Below, in pieces: positions 8,212 through 15,898 of a DNA stretch of 32,129 bases. The position numbers and the translations under genes were made by a program. The DNA is from Gammaproteobacteria bacterium (GTDB lineage Bacteria > Pseudomonadota > Gammaproteobacteria > UBA6429 > Thiohalophilaceae). The notes below the pieces were generated by a model that was not told the origin of the DNA, ran no database searches, and was given only the letters and a program-made list of their open reading frames with translations. The DNA is taken from assembly GCA_029881995.1 (NCBI GenBank), contig JAOULO010000041.1, positions 1 to 32,129 on the forward strand, read 5' to 3'. Position 1 is the stretch's first letter; every line of letters begins with the position of its first letter.

Positions 8212-9038
8212 AGTTTTTCCTGCAAGAAGAGTTTTGGCTCGACCTTGGTATTATTTAAAGTCACCACCCAGTGTAAATGGGGCCCACTGACTCGACCGGT
8301 ACTACCGACTTCACCAATTTTCTCGCCCTGCTTCAGAATATCACCGGCTTTTACATCTGTTTTACTGAGGTGACAGTACATGGTGATCAGTCCCTGACCG
8401 TGATCGAGAAAGACGGTTCCACCGGTAAAGAAGTAGTCGCCGGTTCTAATCACTTTACCCTTAGCCGGTGCAATAATAGGTGTGCCATTAGGGGCGGCGA
8501 TATCCAGGCCGGTGTGGTTTCGAATGCGTTCCTGTTCATTATATTTTCGGCGCAGTCCAAACTGACTACTGAAGCGGCCCTGTACCGGTTTGATAAATGA
8601 CATGGGAACTTCATCCTGCTCAGTCCAGGTTTTGAGTGCTTTAACCATGAGTGGTTTTTCCTTGAAGTGTCGTTCAAGGTCTTTCTTGCTTGGTGAGACC
8701 ATGCGTTCATTAGGAATTCGAATATGTCTAAATTCATATTTCTTGTGTTTGATTTTGAAAGATTGCTTCGTCGTTGTAGCGGATTTAACAGTAATTGAAC
8801 GTTGACCCTTTTTCAGGGTCAGGGGGATGCCCACCACCGCGTGCCAGTTACCATTCTTGCCTTTGACCACCATGACACGGCGTTTCAGGAACTGAACCTC
8901 GGGAGGCTTTTCGCTGTTTGTTTTCAGGTCGACCACGGCAATTCCGCCCGGCACCGGATTATGACGTGGCAGGGCCTGGGCAAAAACAGTGGATGAAAAA
9001 GTGAAAAAGAAAATATAAACAAATATTTGCTGGGACAA
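8208..9038 (-). CDS. Secreted M23 (LytM-type) peptidase
   Basis: The 276-residue product has an N-terminal signal (IFVYIFFFTFSSTVFA, cleavage near residue 20-22) and a central beta-rich domain. Its C-terminal LytM/M23 domain has zinc and catalytic residues intact: His175 and Asp179 (NHTGLD), His223 (YCHLS) and His254/His256 (GPHLHW). Such enzymes cut peptidoglycan cross-links; an intact site argues against an EnvC/NlpD-like non-catalytic activator. The start is TTG, 1 nt after the xseA stop and with only a weak GAG upstream, so translation is probably coupled to xseA. The signal lacks the usual N-terminal lysines, leaving the exact start slightly uncertain. Confidence 0.88.
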   Translation of the reverse strand: MSQQIFVYIFFFTFSSTVFAQALPRHNPVPGGIAVVDLKTNSEKPPEVQFLKRRVMVVKGKNGNWHAVVGIPLTLKKGQRSITVKSATTTKQSFKIKHKKYEFRHIRIPNERMVSPSKKDLERHFKEKPLMVKALKTWTEQDEVPMSFIKPVQGRFSSQFGLRRKYNEQERIRNHTGLDIAAPNGTPIIAPAKGKVIRTGDYFFTGGTVFLDHGQGLITMYCHLSKTDVKAGDILKQGEKIGEVGSTGRVSGPHLHWVVTLNNTKVEPKLFLQEKL

Positions 9039-9039
9039 T

Positions 9040-10407
9040 TTACTCGTTACTCTCTTTGACTTCGGTTACCTGACAGTATAGCTGACCTTCAGCAAGGCGG
9101 GTCCGGACCGGGTCACCGGTTTTCAATTGTTTGGCCTGACGAATAATCTGTCCTTTCTCATTGGTGACAATGGCATAACCACGTCCCAGGGTGGCGAGGG
9201 GGCTGACGGCATCAAGGGAATGCACCAGACGGTATAAGGTCTGGTGTCGTAGTTTGAAGGAGTGCTGCATGGCAGTGGCCAGTCTCCGCGACAGATTGTG
9301 GTTTTTTTCATTTAGCCCAAGCAGTCGATGTGCTGGATTATGTTGTTGCAGGCGCTCATGAGAGTGTTGTAAGCGACTGCGTGTGTGGCGCAACAGGTTA
9401 TGCCCGGCACGTTGTAGCCGCAGCTCCAGCTCATCCAGGCGCTGAGCCATGTTGTGAAGTCGCCGCCCCGGGTGCTGGAGACGTTTTTCCAGATTTGTTA
9501 CTGCTTGTTGCTGTTGCCTTAACTGATTTTTCATCAACCAGCCAAGGCGTTGAGACAGATTCTTTAATTTAAGCAGCCATTCCTCCTGATCTGGACTGAT
9601 CAGTTCTGCTGCGGCCGTCGGGGTCGGTGCTCGCTGGTCAGCAACAAAGTCTGCGATAGTAAAGTCGATCTCATGGCCAACGCCGGTGACAATTGGGATC
9701 GAACTGGCATAGATGGCTCTGGCAACAATCTCTTCATTAAAGGCCCATAGATCTTCCAGCGAACCACCACCTCTAGCCAGAATAATAATGTCGCACTCAC
9801 CCCGTTGATTGACACGTTTGATCATCTCTGCAATCTGTGGACCTGCTCCTTCACCCTGCACACTAACTGGATAAACGATGATGGGTAAGGATGGGAAGCG
9901 GCGTTTTAAAGTGGTAATAATATCTCGAACGGCAGCACCACTGGGTGAGGTAATAACGCCGACACTGTTGGGCAGGGCTGGTAATGGCTTTTTATGGGCT
10001 GAATTGAACAGTCCTTCTTTATCAAGCCGCAGTTTGAGTTCATCAAAGGCCCTGCGCAGGGCCCCAGCGCCAGCTTCTTCCAGGTGTTCAATGATTAACT
10101 GAAAGTCACCACGGGGTTCGTACATGGTGACCTTGGCACGAACCAGTACTTGCATGCCATTCTGGGGCTTAAAACCCAGGTTGAGATTTCGGTTGCGGAA
10201 CATTGCACAACGTACCTGGGCCTTATCATCTTTAAGCGAAAAATACAGGTGTCCTGAGGCCGGGCGAACCAGATTGGAAATTTCTGCCTCCAGCCAAAGC
10301 AGGGGAAAACCACCGTCTAATAATTGGCGGACTTCACGGTTGAGGCGCGAAACATTATAGATATTTCGAAATTCCTGATTGCCTGAATCTGTTCCGAATG
10401 TACTCAT
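9040..10407 (-). CDS. xseA: Exodeoxyribonuclease VII large subunit
   Basis: XseA is the catalytic large subunit of ExoVII, which degrades single-stranded DNA to oligonucleotides together with XseB (not in the window). The 455-residue product matches E. coli XseA (456). It has an N-terminal OB fold (VSRLNREVRQLL, PASGHLYFSLKDD, AQVRCAMFR) and the catalytic core (KKPLPALPNSVGVITSPSGAA, ARGGGSLEDLWAFN, GHEIDFTIADFVADQRAPTP). A long Gln/Arg-rich coiled coil and a C-terminal segment (SPLATLGRGYAIV) complete it. The ATG at the right end gives MSTFGTDSG; no strong ribosome site precedes it. It lies upstream of the M23 gene and is divergent from guaB, a common gammaproteobacterial arrangement. Confidence 0.96.
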   Translation of the reverse strand: MSTFGTDSGNQEFRNIYNVSRLNREVRQLLDGGFPLLWLEAEISNLVRPASGHLYFSLKDDKAQVRCAMFRNRNLNLGFKPQNGMQVLVRAKVTMYEPRGDFQLIIEHLEEAGAGALRRAFDELKLRLDKEGLFNSAHKKPLPALPNSVGVITSPSGAAVRDIITTLKRRFPSLPIIVYPVSVQGEGAGPQIAEMIKRVNQRGECDIIILARGGGSLEDLWAFNEEIVARAIYASSIPIVTGVGHEIDFTIADFVADQRAPTPTAAAELISPDQEEWLLKLKNLSQRLGWLMKNQLRQQQQAVTNLEKRLQHPGRRLHNMAQRLDELELRLQRAGHNLLRHTRSRLQHSHERLQQHNPAHRLLGLNEKNHNLSRRLATAMQHSFKLRHQTLYRLVHSLDAVSPLATLGRGYAIVTNEKGQIIRQAKQLKTGDPVRTRLAEGQLYCQVTEVKESNE

Positions 10408-10448
10408 GGGATTAATACTAGCTAGCTGTTGAGTGAATTTGCAGACAC

Positions 10449-10475
10449 AAAAAAGCCGGGTAATTACCCGGCTTT
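10449..10475 (-). terminator. Rho-independent terminator of the small lipoprotein gene
   Basis: AAAGCCGGGTAA/TTACCCGGCTTT is a perfect palindrome (10452-10475). On the minus strand the stem is followed by a T run (CGGCTTTTTTG). It lies 24 nt after the lipoprotein stop and separates that gene from xseA. Confidence 0.85.
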
Positions 10476-10498
10476 CTGGTCGTTACCTGTTATCTGAA

Positions 10499-10801
10499 TT
10501 AGATACGAGGACGAGCACGTTTGGCAGCTTTTGCCTGTTGAAGTGCCATTTCAGCCTGTTTCTTGGCCTTATTAGCTTGCTTTACAGCTTCATCAAACTC
10601 GCCATCTTTGGCGGCAGCTTCAGCTTTTTTGATGATCTTGCCGGTGTCACGCCATTCGAACTCAGCTTTTTTGGCCTTTTTGTTCACGCTCTTAGCAGCA
10701 GAGATAGCCGCAGCAGCATCTTTGTCGGTGTGCTTTTGTTGTGCGCCACAGGCACCCAAAACCAGAGCTGCAGCGATAAATAATGGTACGAATTTTTTCA
10801 T
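10499..10801 (-). CDS. Small SoxXA-binding-protein-like (SoxK/SAXB-like) lipoprotein
   Basis: The 100-residue product begins MKKFVPLFIAAALVLGAC, a lipoprotein signal with Cys18. An Ala/Lys-rich helical domain follows with EFEWRDTGKIIKKAEAAAKD and EAVKQANKAKKQAEMA. The WRDTGK-x-I-x-x-A pattern followed by alanine-rich helices is what I remember of SoxXA-binding proteins (SAXB in Chlorobaculum, SoxK in purple sulfur bacteria). These bind the SoxXA cytochrome and aid thiosulfate oxidation. The ATG is chosen because GGAGGAG lies 3 nt upstream; an in-frame TTG four codons earlier lies within that site. It has its own terminator and a TATAAT upstream, so it is a single-gene unit. No sox gene is nearby. 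A structural Lpp-like role is an alternative. The lipoprotein call is firm, the family call moderate. Confidence 0.7.
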   Translation of the reverse strand: MKKFVPLFIAAALVLGACGAQQKHTDKDAAAAISAAKSVNKKAKKAEFEWRDTGKIIKKAEAAAKDGEFDEAVKQANKAKKQAEMALQQAKAAKRARPRI

Positions 10802-10833
10802 TTGCTCCTCCAAATCGGTTTTACTTGCAATAA

Positions 10834-10839
10834 ATTATA
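10834..10839 (-). promoter_or_regulatory. Candidate -10 box for the small lipoprotein gene
   Basis: A perfect TATAAT on the minus strand, about 32 nt upstream of the ATG. No good -35 is seen at the usual distance, so an activator may be needed or the match may be chance in an AT-rich leader. Confidence 0.35.
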
Positions 10840-10880
10840 TTTTTATCAGTTTCCATCTATTCCCAGGCCAGTTGCCTGAC

Positions 10881-10892
10881 CAGGGCGCCCTG
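10881..10892. repeat. 12-bp palindrome upstream of guaB and the lipoprotein gene
   Basis: CAGGGCGCCCTG is perfectly self-complementary and lies in the divergent non-coding region. Role unknown. Confidence 0.4.
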
Positions 10893-10914
10893 TATAGGCG
10901 CAAGAATCAGATTC

Positions 10915-10955
10915 CACAGTGAAATCCGTATACTGTGCAATTAGCGTCACAGTAT
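10915..10955. promoter_or_regulatory. Three alternating half-sites, possible operator
   Basis: CACAGT (10915-10920), ATACTGTG (10930-10937) and CACAGTAT (10948-10955) alternate in orientation about 16-17 bp apart. The last two form a perfect 8-bp inverted repeat with a 10-nt spacer. The spacing does not fit the CRP/FNR (TGTGA-N6-TCACA) or LexA (CTGT-N8-ACAG) consensus. The array is about 75-95 bp from the candidate promoters on either side. Confidence 0.4.
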
Positions 10956-11031
10956 GCCGACTTCGAACCCGCTTGGCAATGCCTGATAAAATTGACGATT
11001 TTCCAGATACTTGGCTATTTTATTTAGCGGA

Positions 11032-11060
11032 TTGTTCTAATATTACAAAAACTCTATAAT
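11032..11060 (+). promoter_or_regulatory. Predicted promoter of guaB
   Basis: TTGTTC (11032-11037), a 17-nt spacer and a perfect TATAAT (11055-11060), placing the start of transcription near 11067 in a short 26-nt leader. Confidence 0.6.
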
Positions 11061-11092
11061 CCCGCGTTTCACCTCAACCGGAATCTCGCTCA

Positions 11093-12556
11093 ATGCTTAG
11101 AATAGCCCAAGAAGCCCTTACATTCGATGATGTTTTGTTGGTGCCAGCTCATTCCAATGTCCTGCCCAAGGAAGTGGAACTGAAAACGCTGTTGACCCGG
11201 GATATAGAGCTGAACATCCCACTGCTGGCGGCAGCCATGGACACCGTCACCGAGGCTCGCCTGGCGATTGCCATGGCTCAGGAAGGGGGCATTGGCATCG
11301 TACACAAAAACATGGATGCCGAGAGTCAGGCCAATAATGTCCGTCAGGTGAAAAAATTTGAGAGCGGCGTGATTAAGAATCCATTGACTGTTAGCCCCAA
11401 GGCTTCAATTCGTGATGTCATGGAACTGACCCGGGCACACAATATTTCTGGTGTACCCGTGGTGGATGGCCCAGAACTGGTCGGTATCGTCACCAATCGC
11501 GATCTCCGCTTTGTTACCGAGATAGACAAGCCAGTCTCCAGCATTATGACACCTAAAGATCGACTGGTAACTGTCAAGGAAAGCGCTGATCGAGAAGAAG
11601 TACTGGCCACTCTGCACAAGTTTCGAATCGAAAAAGTGCTGGTCGTAAATGGCGCCTTTGAATTACGCGGCCTCATTACCGTAAAAGATATCCAGAAAGC
11701 CAGCGAGTTTCCCAATGCCTGCAAAGATGATCAGGGTAGCTTGCGCGTGGGCGCAGCGGTGGGTGTCGGTGAAGGTACAGATGAGCGTGTTGAGGCCCTG
11801 GCCGAGGCTGGTGTCGATGTGGTCGTGGTTGATACGGCCCATGGCCATTCTCAGGGTGTACTGGATCGTGTAGCCTGGGTGAAAAAGAATTTCCCGCAAA
11901 TCCAGGTGATAGGTGGAAACATTGCGACTGCGGAAGCAGCTAAGGCTCTGGCCAAGGCGGGAGCGGATGCCGTGAAAGTTGGTATTGGCCCAGGTTCCAT
12001 CTGTACCACCCGAATCGTAGCCGGTGTGGGTGTACCTCAGATTTCCGCCGTGGCCAATGTGGCCGAGGCCCTGAAAGGAACAGGTATCCCATTGATTGCC
12101 GACGGCGGTATTCGTTATTCAGGGGATGTCTCCAAGGCTATCGTGGCGGGTGCTCACTCCATCATGGTGGGTTCTATGTTTGCAGGTACTGAAGAATCGC
12201 CTGGTGATGTAGAACTCTTCCAAGGCCGTTCCTACAAGGCCTATCGTGGTATGGGATCCATGGGTGCCATGACAGCACGTCACGGCTCTTCAGATCGTTA
12301 TTTCCAGGAAGGGGGTGAGGCCGATAAGCTGGTTCCGGAAGGGATCGAAGGTCGTGTACCTTACAAAGGACCACTTGGAGCAGTTGTACATCAGCTACTG
12401 GGAGGTATTCGTTCCAGCATGGGTTATACCGGTTGTCGGACCATTGAAGAGATGCGCACCAAACCAGAGTTTGTACGTATCACCGGTGCTGGCATGAAGG
12501 AATCGCATGTGCACGATGTCACGATTACTAAGGAAGCACCGAATTATCGTGTTTGA
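11093..12556 (+). CDS. guaB: IMP dehydrogenase
   Basis: The enzyme oxidises IMP to XMP with NAD, the first step from IMP to guanine nucleotides. The 487-residue product (E. coli 488) has the barrel start [14 protein letters not shown] and two CBS domains at about 94-205 that respond to nucleotides. The catalytic loop [15 protein letters not shown] carries Cys304, and the [13 protein letters not shown] phosphate-binding segment and a mobile flap ([10 protein letters not shown]) follow. guaA is not downstream; instead a strong terminator ends the unit. The ribosome site is weak (GGA at 11080-11082). Confidence 0.98.
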   Translation: MLRIAQEALTFDDVLLVPAHSNVLPKEVELKTLLTRDIELNIPLLAAAMDTVTEARLAIAMAQEGGIGIVHKNMDAESQANNVRQVKKFESGVIKNPLTVSPKASIRDVMELTRAHNISGVPVVDGPELVGIVTNRDLRFVTEIDKPVSSIMTPKDRLVTVKESADREEVLATLHKFRIEKVLVVNGAFELRGLITVKDIQKASEFPNACKDDQGSLRVGAAVGVGEGTDERVEALAEAGVDVVVVDTAHGHSQGVLDRVAWVKKNFPQIQVIGGNIATAEAAKALAKAGADAVKVGIGPGSICTTRIVAGVGVPQISAVANVAEALKGTGIPLIADGGIRYSGDVSKAIVAGAHSIMVGSMFAGTEESPGDVELFQGRSYKAYRGMGSMGAMTARHGSSDRYFQEGGEADKLVPEGIEGRVPYKGPLGAVVHQLLGGIRSSMGYTGCRTIEEMRTKPEFVRITGAGMKESHVHDVTITKEAPNYRV

Positions 12557-12568
12557 TCTTTTCAGGAC

Positions 12569-12616
12569 ACACTAAAACACAAAGCCCGGCATATGCCGGG
12601 CTTTGTGTTTTAGTGT
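12569..12616. terminator. Bidirectional terminator, 48-nt perfect palindrome
   Basis: Each 24-nt half is the exact reverse complement of the other. The half starts ACACTAAAACACAAAG and continues into a GCCCGGCAT core centred on ATAT. A GC-rich stem flanked by A-rich and T-rich arms serves both guaB (ends 12556) and the convergent fusion gene (ends 12625). Confidence 0.9.
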
Positions 12617-12624
12617 CGCTAGTG

Positions 12625-14565
12625 TTAACTCGCCTTTTGTATCACTACCGTAGTGACAGCACTATTGGTATCACAAGCTTCCAGAATATGGCCGGTCTTT
12701 TTACACCAGACACTAATATCATTTACAAAACCGGGATCAGACGCGGATACCCTGAGTTTATGCCCCTGCTCAATGCTACGAATTTCCTTGTTGAGTTTCA
12801 TGATAGGGCCAGGGCAACTGAGACCTACCGCATCAATGAAAAGAATATTCTCATCTATTGTTTCGTTTTGCATCCTATTTCCATTCGATACAGCCAGTTT
12901 ATTTTCCTGATATGATTCTTGTTGCAAGGCTGGACTTATTGCAGAAAAGTATATTTTCAGTCCACCACTCAGACTGAAAACATGTTTAAAGCCATGTTGA
13001 CTCATGATTCGCCAGGCAAAATAACTTTTTTTACCCTGCTGACAACAAAGAATATATTTTTTGTTTTTGTCGAGTTGCTTCATTGAGGCCCGTAATTTCT
13101 CAAGTGGGATATTGATGGCTCCATCAATATGATTTAACTCAAACTCATCTGGCGTTCGAACATCGATAACAACCGCCTCATCCTGAACATGAAAATCCAG
13201 TTCGTCCCAGAACACCACCTGATAGCCATCGCGTAACATGTTTCTAGCAACCATTCCTGCGATATTTATTGGATCCTTAGCCGATGAATAGGGTGGTGCA
13301 TAGGCCAGTTCCATTTCAGCCATATCAAAAATCGTACCTTTAAGCTGAATTACGGATGCAATGACATCAATACGTTTATCAACACCCCGAACTCCCACTA
13401 TCTGAGCACCTAGTATCTTGCCTGAATTAGGGGAAAATAGCAGTTTTATGGTGAGAGGAAATGACTCAGGATAGAAAGAAGCATGTGCTGGAATATCGCT
13501 ATAGGATTTTTTATAGGCAATATTTTGTGCCCTTAATTGTTTTTCAGAATAACCGGTTGTTGCAGCGGTCATATCAAATACTTTAACGATACTGGTGGCC
13601 TGCATGGAGTGATATTTTTCATGGCCACCAAGGATATTACTGGCAACAATAGTAGCCTGCTTGTGGGCAGGTCCAGCTAATTGTATAACGGCCTTATTGT
13701 TATAAATCTGATCAACACTTTCTACTGCATCCCCCAGTACATAAATATTATCAACTGTTGAGAGCAGTCCTCGGTTTACATAAATGCCACCTGATTCTCC
13801 TATGCGGAGCCCTGCCTGCTCAGCAAGTTGAGTCTGCGGCTTGGCACCAATTGCCAGGATTACCAGATCGGCATCTATCTTCTTGCCATTCTCCAGTACA
13901 ATATGATCATCACATATTTCTATAACTTTGTTATTTAATAAGAGGTTAATCTGATGAGAGTGAATATGCTGATGTAGAAAGGAAGCCATTTCCGGATCCA
14001 GTGGTGCCATGACCTGACTGGATGCTTCAATTAACGATGTCTTTATTCCTCGTATCTTTAAATTGTCGGCGGCTTCAAGACCAATAAACCCACCACCAAT
14101 GACTACGGCATTTTTACAGTTGTGATCATTAATATACTGAGTGATTCGATCCATTTGTTCCAGGTTATTGAGAGTAAACACGGAAGCGTTGTCGACTCCT
14201 GGAATGGGAGGATAAACAGGACTGGCACCTGGCGATAGAACCAGTTTGTCATAGGTAATCTTCTTTTTATGGTTTTTTTTGTGATCTAGTACAGTCAACA
14301 GTCTTTTCTGTGGATCAATAGCGATAACCTCCATGCGTATCTGTACATCCACATTAAGCAGTTCGGCAAAAGACTCAGCTTCCACTACGACCATACGGTC
14401 GCGATCCTTAATAACTTCACCAATGTGATATGGAATACCGCAGGTTGCCTGGGATATGCTATCAGCCTTATCAACCAAAACTATTTCTGCAAATTCGTCT
14501 AGCCTGCGTAAACGTGCTGCGGTACTGGCACCACCGGCACCACCACCAATAATTACGATTTTCAT
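12625..14565 (-). CDS. CoA-disulfide/persulfide reductase fused to rhodanese and TusA domains
   Basis: The 646-residue product has three parts. Residues 1-445 are a flavoprotein of the CoA-disulfide reductase (CoADR) family. It has an FAD loop (IVIIGGGAGGASTAARLR), the catalytic Cys42 (ATCGIPYHIG), a second nucleotide loop (VVIGGGFIGLEAA), the FAD segment YVLGDA and the Tyr pair in AYAPPYSSAKDP (422, 426). Residues about 455-545 are a rhodanese domain with active loop Cys508-QQGKKS. Residues about 575-646 are a TusA domain with Cys584 in SCPGP. CoADR-rhodanese relatives reduce CoA or protein persulfides with NAD(P)H; an appended TusA suggests sulfur relay to a carrier. The ATG is set by AGGAG 6 nt upstream. 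The gene is visibly AT-richer than its neighbours and stands alone, so recent transfer is possible. Substrate unknown. Confidence 0.93.
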   Translation of the reverse strand: MKIVIIGGGAGGASTAARLRRLDEFAEIVLVDKADSISQATCGIPYHIGEVIKDRDRMVVVEAESFAELLNVDVQIRMEVIAIDPQKRLLTVLDHKKNHKKKITYDKLVLSPGASPVYPPIPGVDNASVFTLNNLEQMDRITQYINDHNCKNAVVIGGGFIGLEAADNLKIRGIKTSLIEASSQVMAPLDPEMASFLHQHIHSHQINLLLNNKVIEICDDHIVLENGKKIDADLVILAIGAKPQTQLAEQAGLRIGESGGIYVNRGLLSTVDNIYVLGDAVESVDQIYNNKAVIQLAGPAHKQATIVASNILGGHEKYHSMQATSIVKVFDMTAATTGYSEKQLRAQNIAYKKSYSDIPAHASFYPESFPLTIKLLFSPNSGKILGAQIVGVRGVDKRIDVIASVIQLKGTIFDMAEMELAYAPPYSSAKDPINIAGMVARNMLRDGYQVVFWDELDFHVQDEAVVIDVRTPDEFELNHIDGAINIPLEKLRASMKQLDKNKKYILCCQQGKKSYFAWRIMSQHGFKHVFSLSGGLKIYFSAISPALQQESYQENKLAVSNGNRMQNETIDENILFIDAVGLSCPGPIMKLNKEIRSIEQGHKLRVSASDPGFVNDISVWCKKTGHILEACDTNSAVTTVVIQKAS

Positions 14566-14919
14566 TAAACGCTCCTTGTCGGGTACTGCCCCCGATTTGT
14601 TGACAAGAAAAAAACAGACAAAAGCGTAATTCATAAAAATGAATACGCTATGACAATTGCCAGAAAACGCTTATCGTTGGTCCATGAATTTTCTGAAACT
14701 TGTGGTGGTTCACAGGATCAGAATAGAGATTAAAGCTATTTAATAATTAAACCTGTTCTAAAACTCCCTCTTAAAATTATTCCCTATAATGGTTATGGTT
14801 CAAAATTGTCGCTATTGTAGAGATGAAATCAGTCTGTGCACTGATACGATTAAAGCTGTCGTCAGTCTGAAATTTTATATGCATAGAACTTACGATCAAG
14901 TGACATTTATTACACAAGC
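14566..14919. other. 354-nt non-coding region between two minus-strand genes
   Basis: AT-rich, with no convincing coding frame. It holds TTGTCA on the minus strand (14656-14651), a plausible -35 for the fusion gene with only a weak -10 (TATGAA). A hairpin lies at 14623-14649 and a 6-bp stem ATCAGT/ACTGAT at 14828-14845 downstream of the LysR gene. No clear terminator is seen after the LysR stop. Confidence 0.5.
14623..14649 (-). repeat. Imperfect inverted repeat upstream of the fusion gene
   Basis: AGCGTAATTCAT and ATGAATACGCT pair around AAAA with a single bulged base. It lies 58 nt upstream of the ATG, just downstream of the candidate -35, so it may be an operator or leader hairpin. Confidence 0.45.
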
Positions 14920-15801
14920 TCAACTTTTATTTGATTTTTCTCGTTCAACGATGTGCATCATGGCTTCTGCAGCATTCGAAAGTGTTCTTCCAGCATGCCA
15001 GACAATTCCCAATGTGCGATGTAACGGTATCCCCTTTAGCGGTATTTTGACAATCTCTTTACTCAACATACTATCGGGTAACACACTCCAGCCAAGTCCA
15101 ACACTGACCATCATTTTTATCGTCTCAAGATAATTAGTCGCCAGCCCTACCTTGAGTTGTTTATCACTATGGGCAATAGCACGTTCCAGAACTTCACGGG
15201 TATAGGTACCTGTTGCCGGAAGGATGGCGGTGTGTTCACTGAGTATTTCCAGGCTCAGTTGTTTCTGTCTGGCCAGGGGATGGGCCTGACCAACAACGAT
15301 GGAAAGCGGATCGGGCCAGATTTCTTTGGTCTGTAAAAGATTTAATGGTGTTAAGGGCAGCGTCACAATTCCGATTTCCAGATCACCATGTTCTACGGCA
15401 CGACAGGCCTCTTCTGAATCCATGAAGTGAATATCCAGCTCGACCTCGGGGAAATCTTTATTGAATTGTCTTAGTACCGGTGGCAGTCGGTGCAGACCGA
15501 TGTGGTGGCTAGTACCAATACTCAGCTTGCCACTAACCTGGCCTGAGAGATTCGATATTGCTCGGCGACTATCTTCTACTTCCAGTAAAATACTGCGCGC
15601 CCTGGGTAACAGGGCCTGGCCTGCTTCCGTCAAACTGACTTTTCGGCCAATGCGATCGAACAAAGATGTACCCAGTTCCTCCTCTAGTGCTGCAACCCGT
15701 TTACTGATCGCCGGCTGGGTCAGAAAGAGTTGATTCGAGGCATGGGAAAAGGAGCCGGTTTCGGCTACGGTGACGAAGGTCTGTAAATTAGCGATATCCA
15801 T
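14920..15801 (-). CDS. LysR-family regulator divergent from leuC
   Basis: The 293-residue product has the LysR helix-turn-helix at about 1-60 (FVTVAETGSFSHASNQLFLTQPAISKRVAALEEELGTSLFDR) and a C-terminal effector domain (GKLSIGTSHHIGLHRLPPVL, LEIGIVTLPL). It lies back to back with leuC, as does a LysR gene in Pseudomonas, which suggests control of leuCDB, possibly with a leucine-pathway intermediate as effector; this is inference from position. The ATG has AGGA at a workable distance. An inverted repeat covers the start codon, which would allow self-repression. Confidence 0.93.
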   Translation of the reverse strand: MDIANLQTFVTVAETGSFSHASNQLFLTQPAISKRVAALEEELGTSLFDRIGRKVSLTEAGQALLPRARSILLEVEDSRRAISNLSGQVSGKLSIGTSHHIGLHRLPPVLRQFNKDFPEVELDIHFMDSEEACRAVEHGDLEIGIVTLPLTPLNLLQTKEIWPDPLSIVVGQAHPLARQKQLSLEILSEHTAILPATGTYTREVLERAIAHSDKQLKVGLATNYLETIKMMVSVGLGWSVLPDSMLSKEIVKIPLKGIPLHRTLGIVWHAGRTLSNAAEAMMHIVEREKSNKS

Positions 15802-15820
15802 AACTATTCCTATTAGTTAT
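15800..15820. promoter_or_regulatory. Inverted repeat over the lysR start, possible LysR operator
   Basis: ATAACTA (15800-15806) and TAGTTAT (15814-15820) form perfect 7-bp arms with a 7-nt centre in the 97-nt lysR-leuC gap. LysR proteins bind such dyads between divergent genes, though the strict T-N11-A form is absent. Confidence 0.5.
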
Positions 15821-15842
15821 AGAATACATGAAAATAATGAAT

Positions 15843-15871
15843 TTGTGTAATGTGATAAATATCCCTAGAAT
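15843..15871 (+). promoter_or_regulatory. Predicted promoter of leuCDB
   Basis: TTGTGT (15843-15848), a 17-nt spacer and TAGAAT (15866-15871). The -35 is 23 bp from the inverted repeat at 15800-15820, a usual distance for activation by a LysR protein. Confidence 0.5.
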
Positions 15872-15898
15872 CCTCCCATCAATTAAGAGGATGAAGAA

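Noticed and set aside
10930-10955. CRP/FNR- or LexA-type site
   Set aside because: TGTG and CACA are 10 nt apart, not 8, and CTGT and ACAG are 12 nt apart, not 8.
12553-12915. Plus-strand frame after guaB
   Set aside because: It crosses the terminator palindrome and runs antisense to the TusA and rhodanese coding region.
14600-14605. Perfect plus-strand TTGACA
   Set aside because: No -10 at 16-18 nt and no plus-strand gene downstream.
14789-15133. Plus-strand frame entering the LysR gene
   Set aside because: Most of it is antisense to the regulator and its start has no ribosome site.
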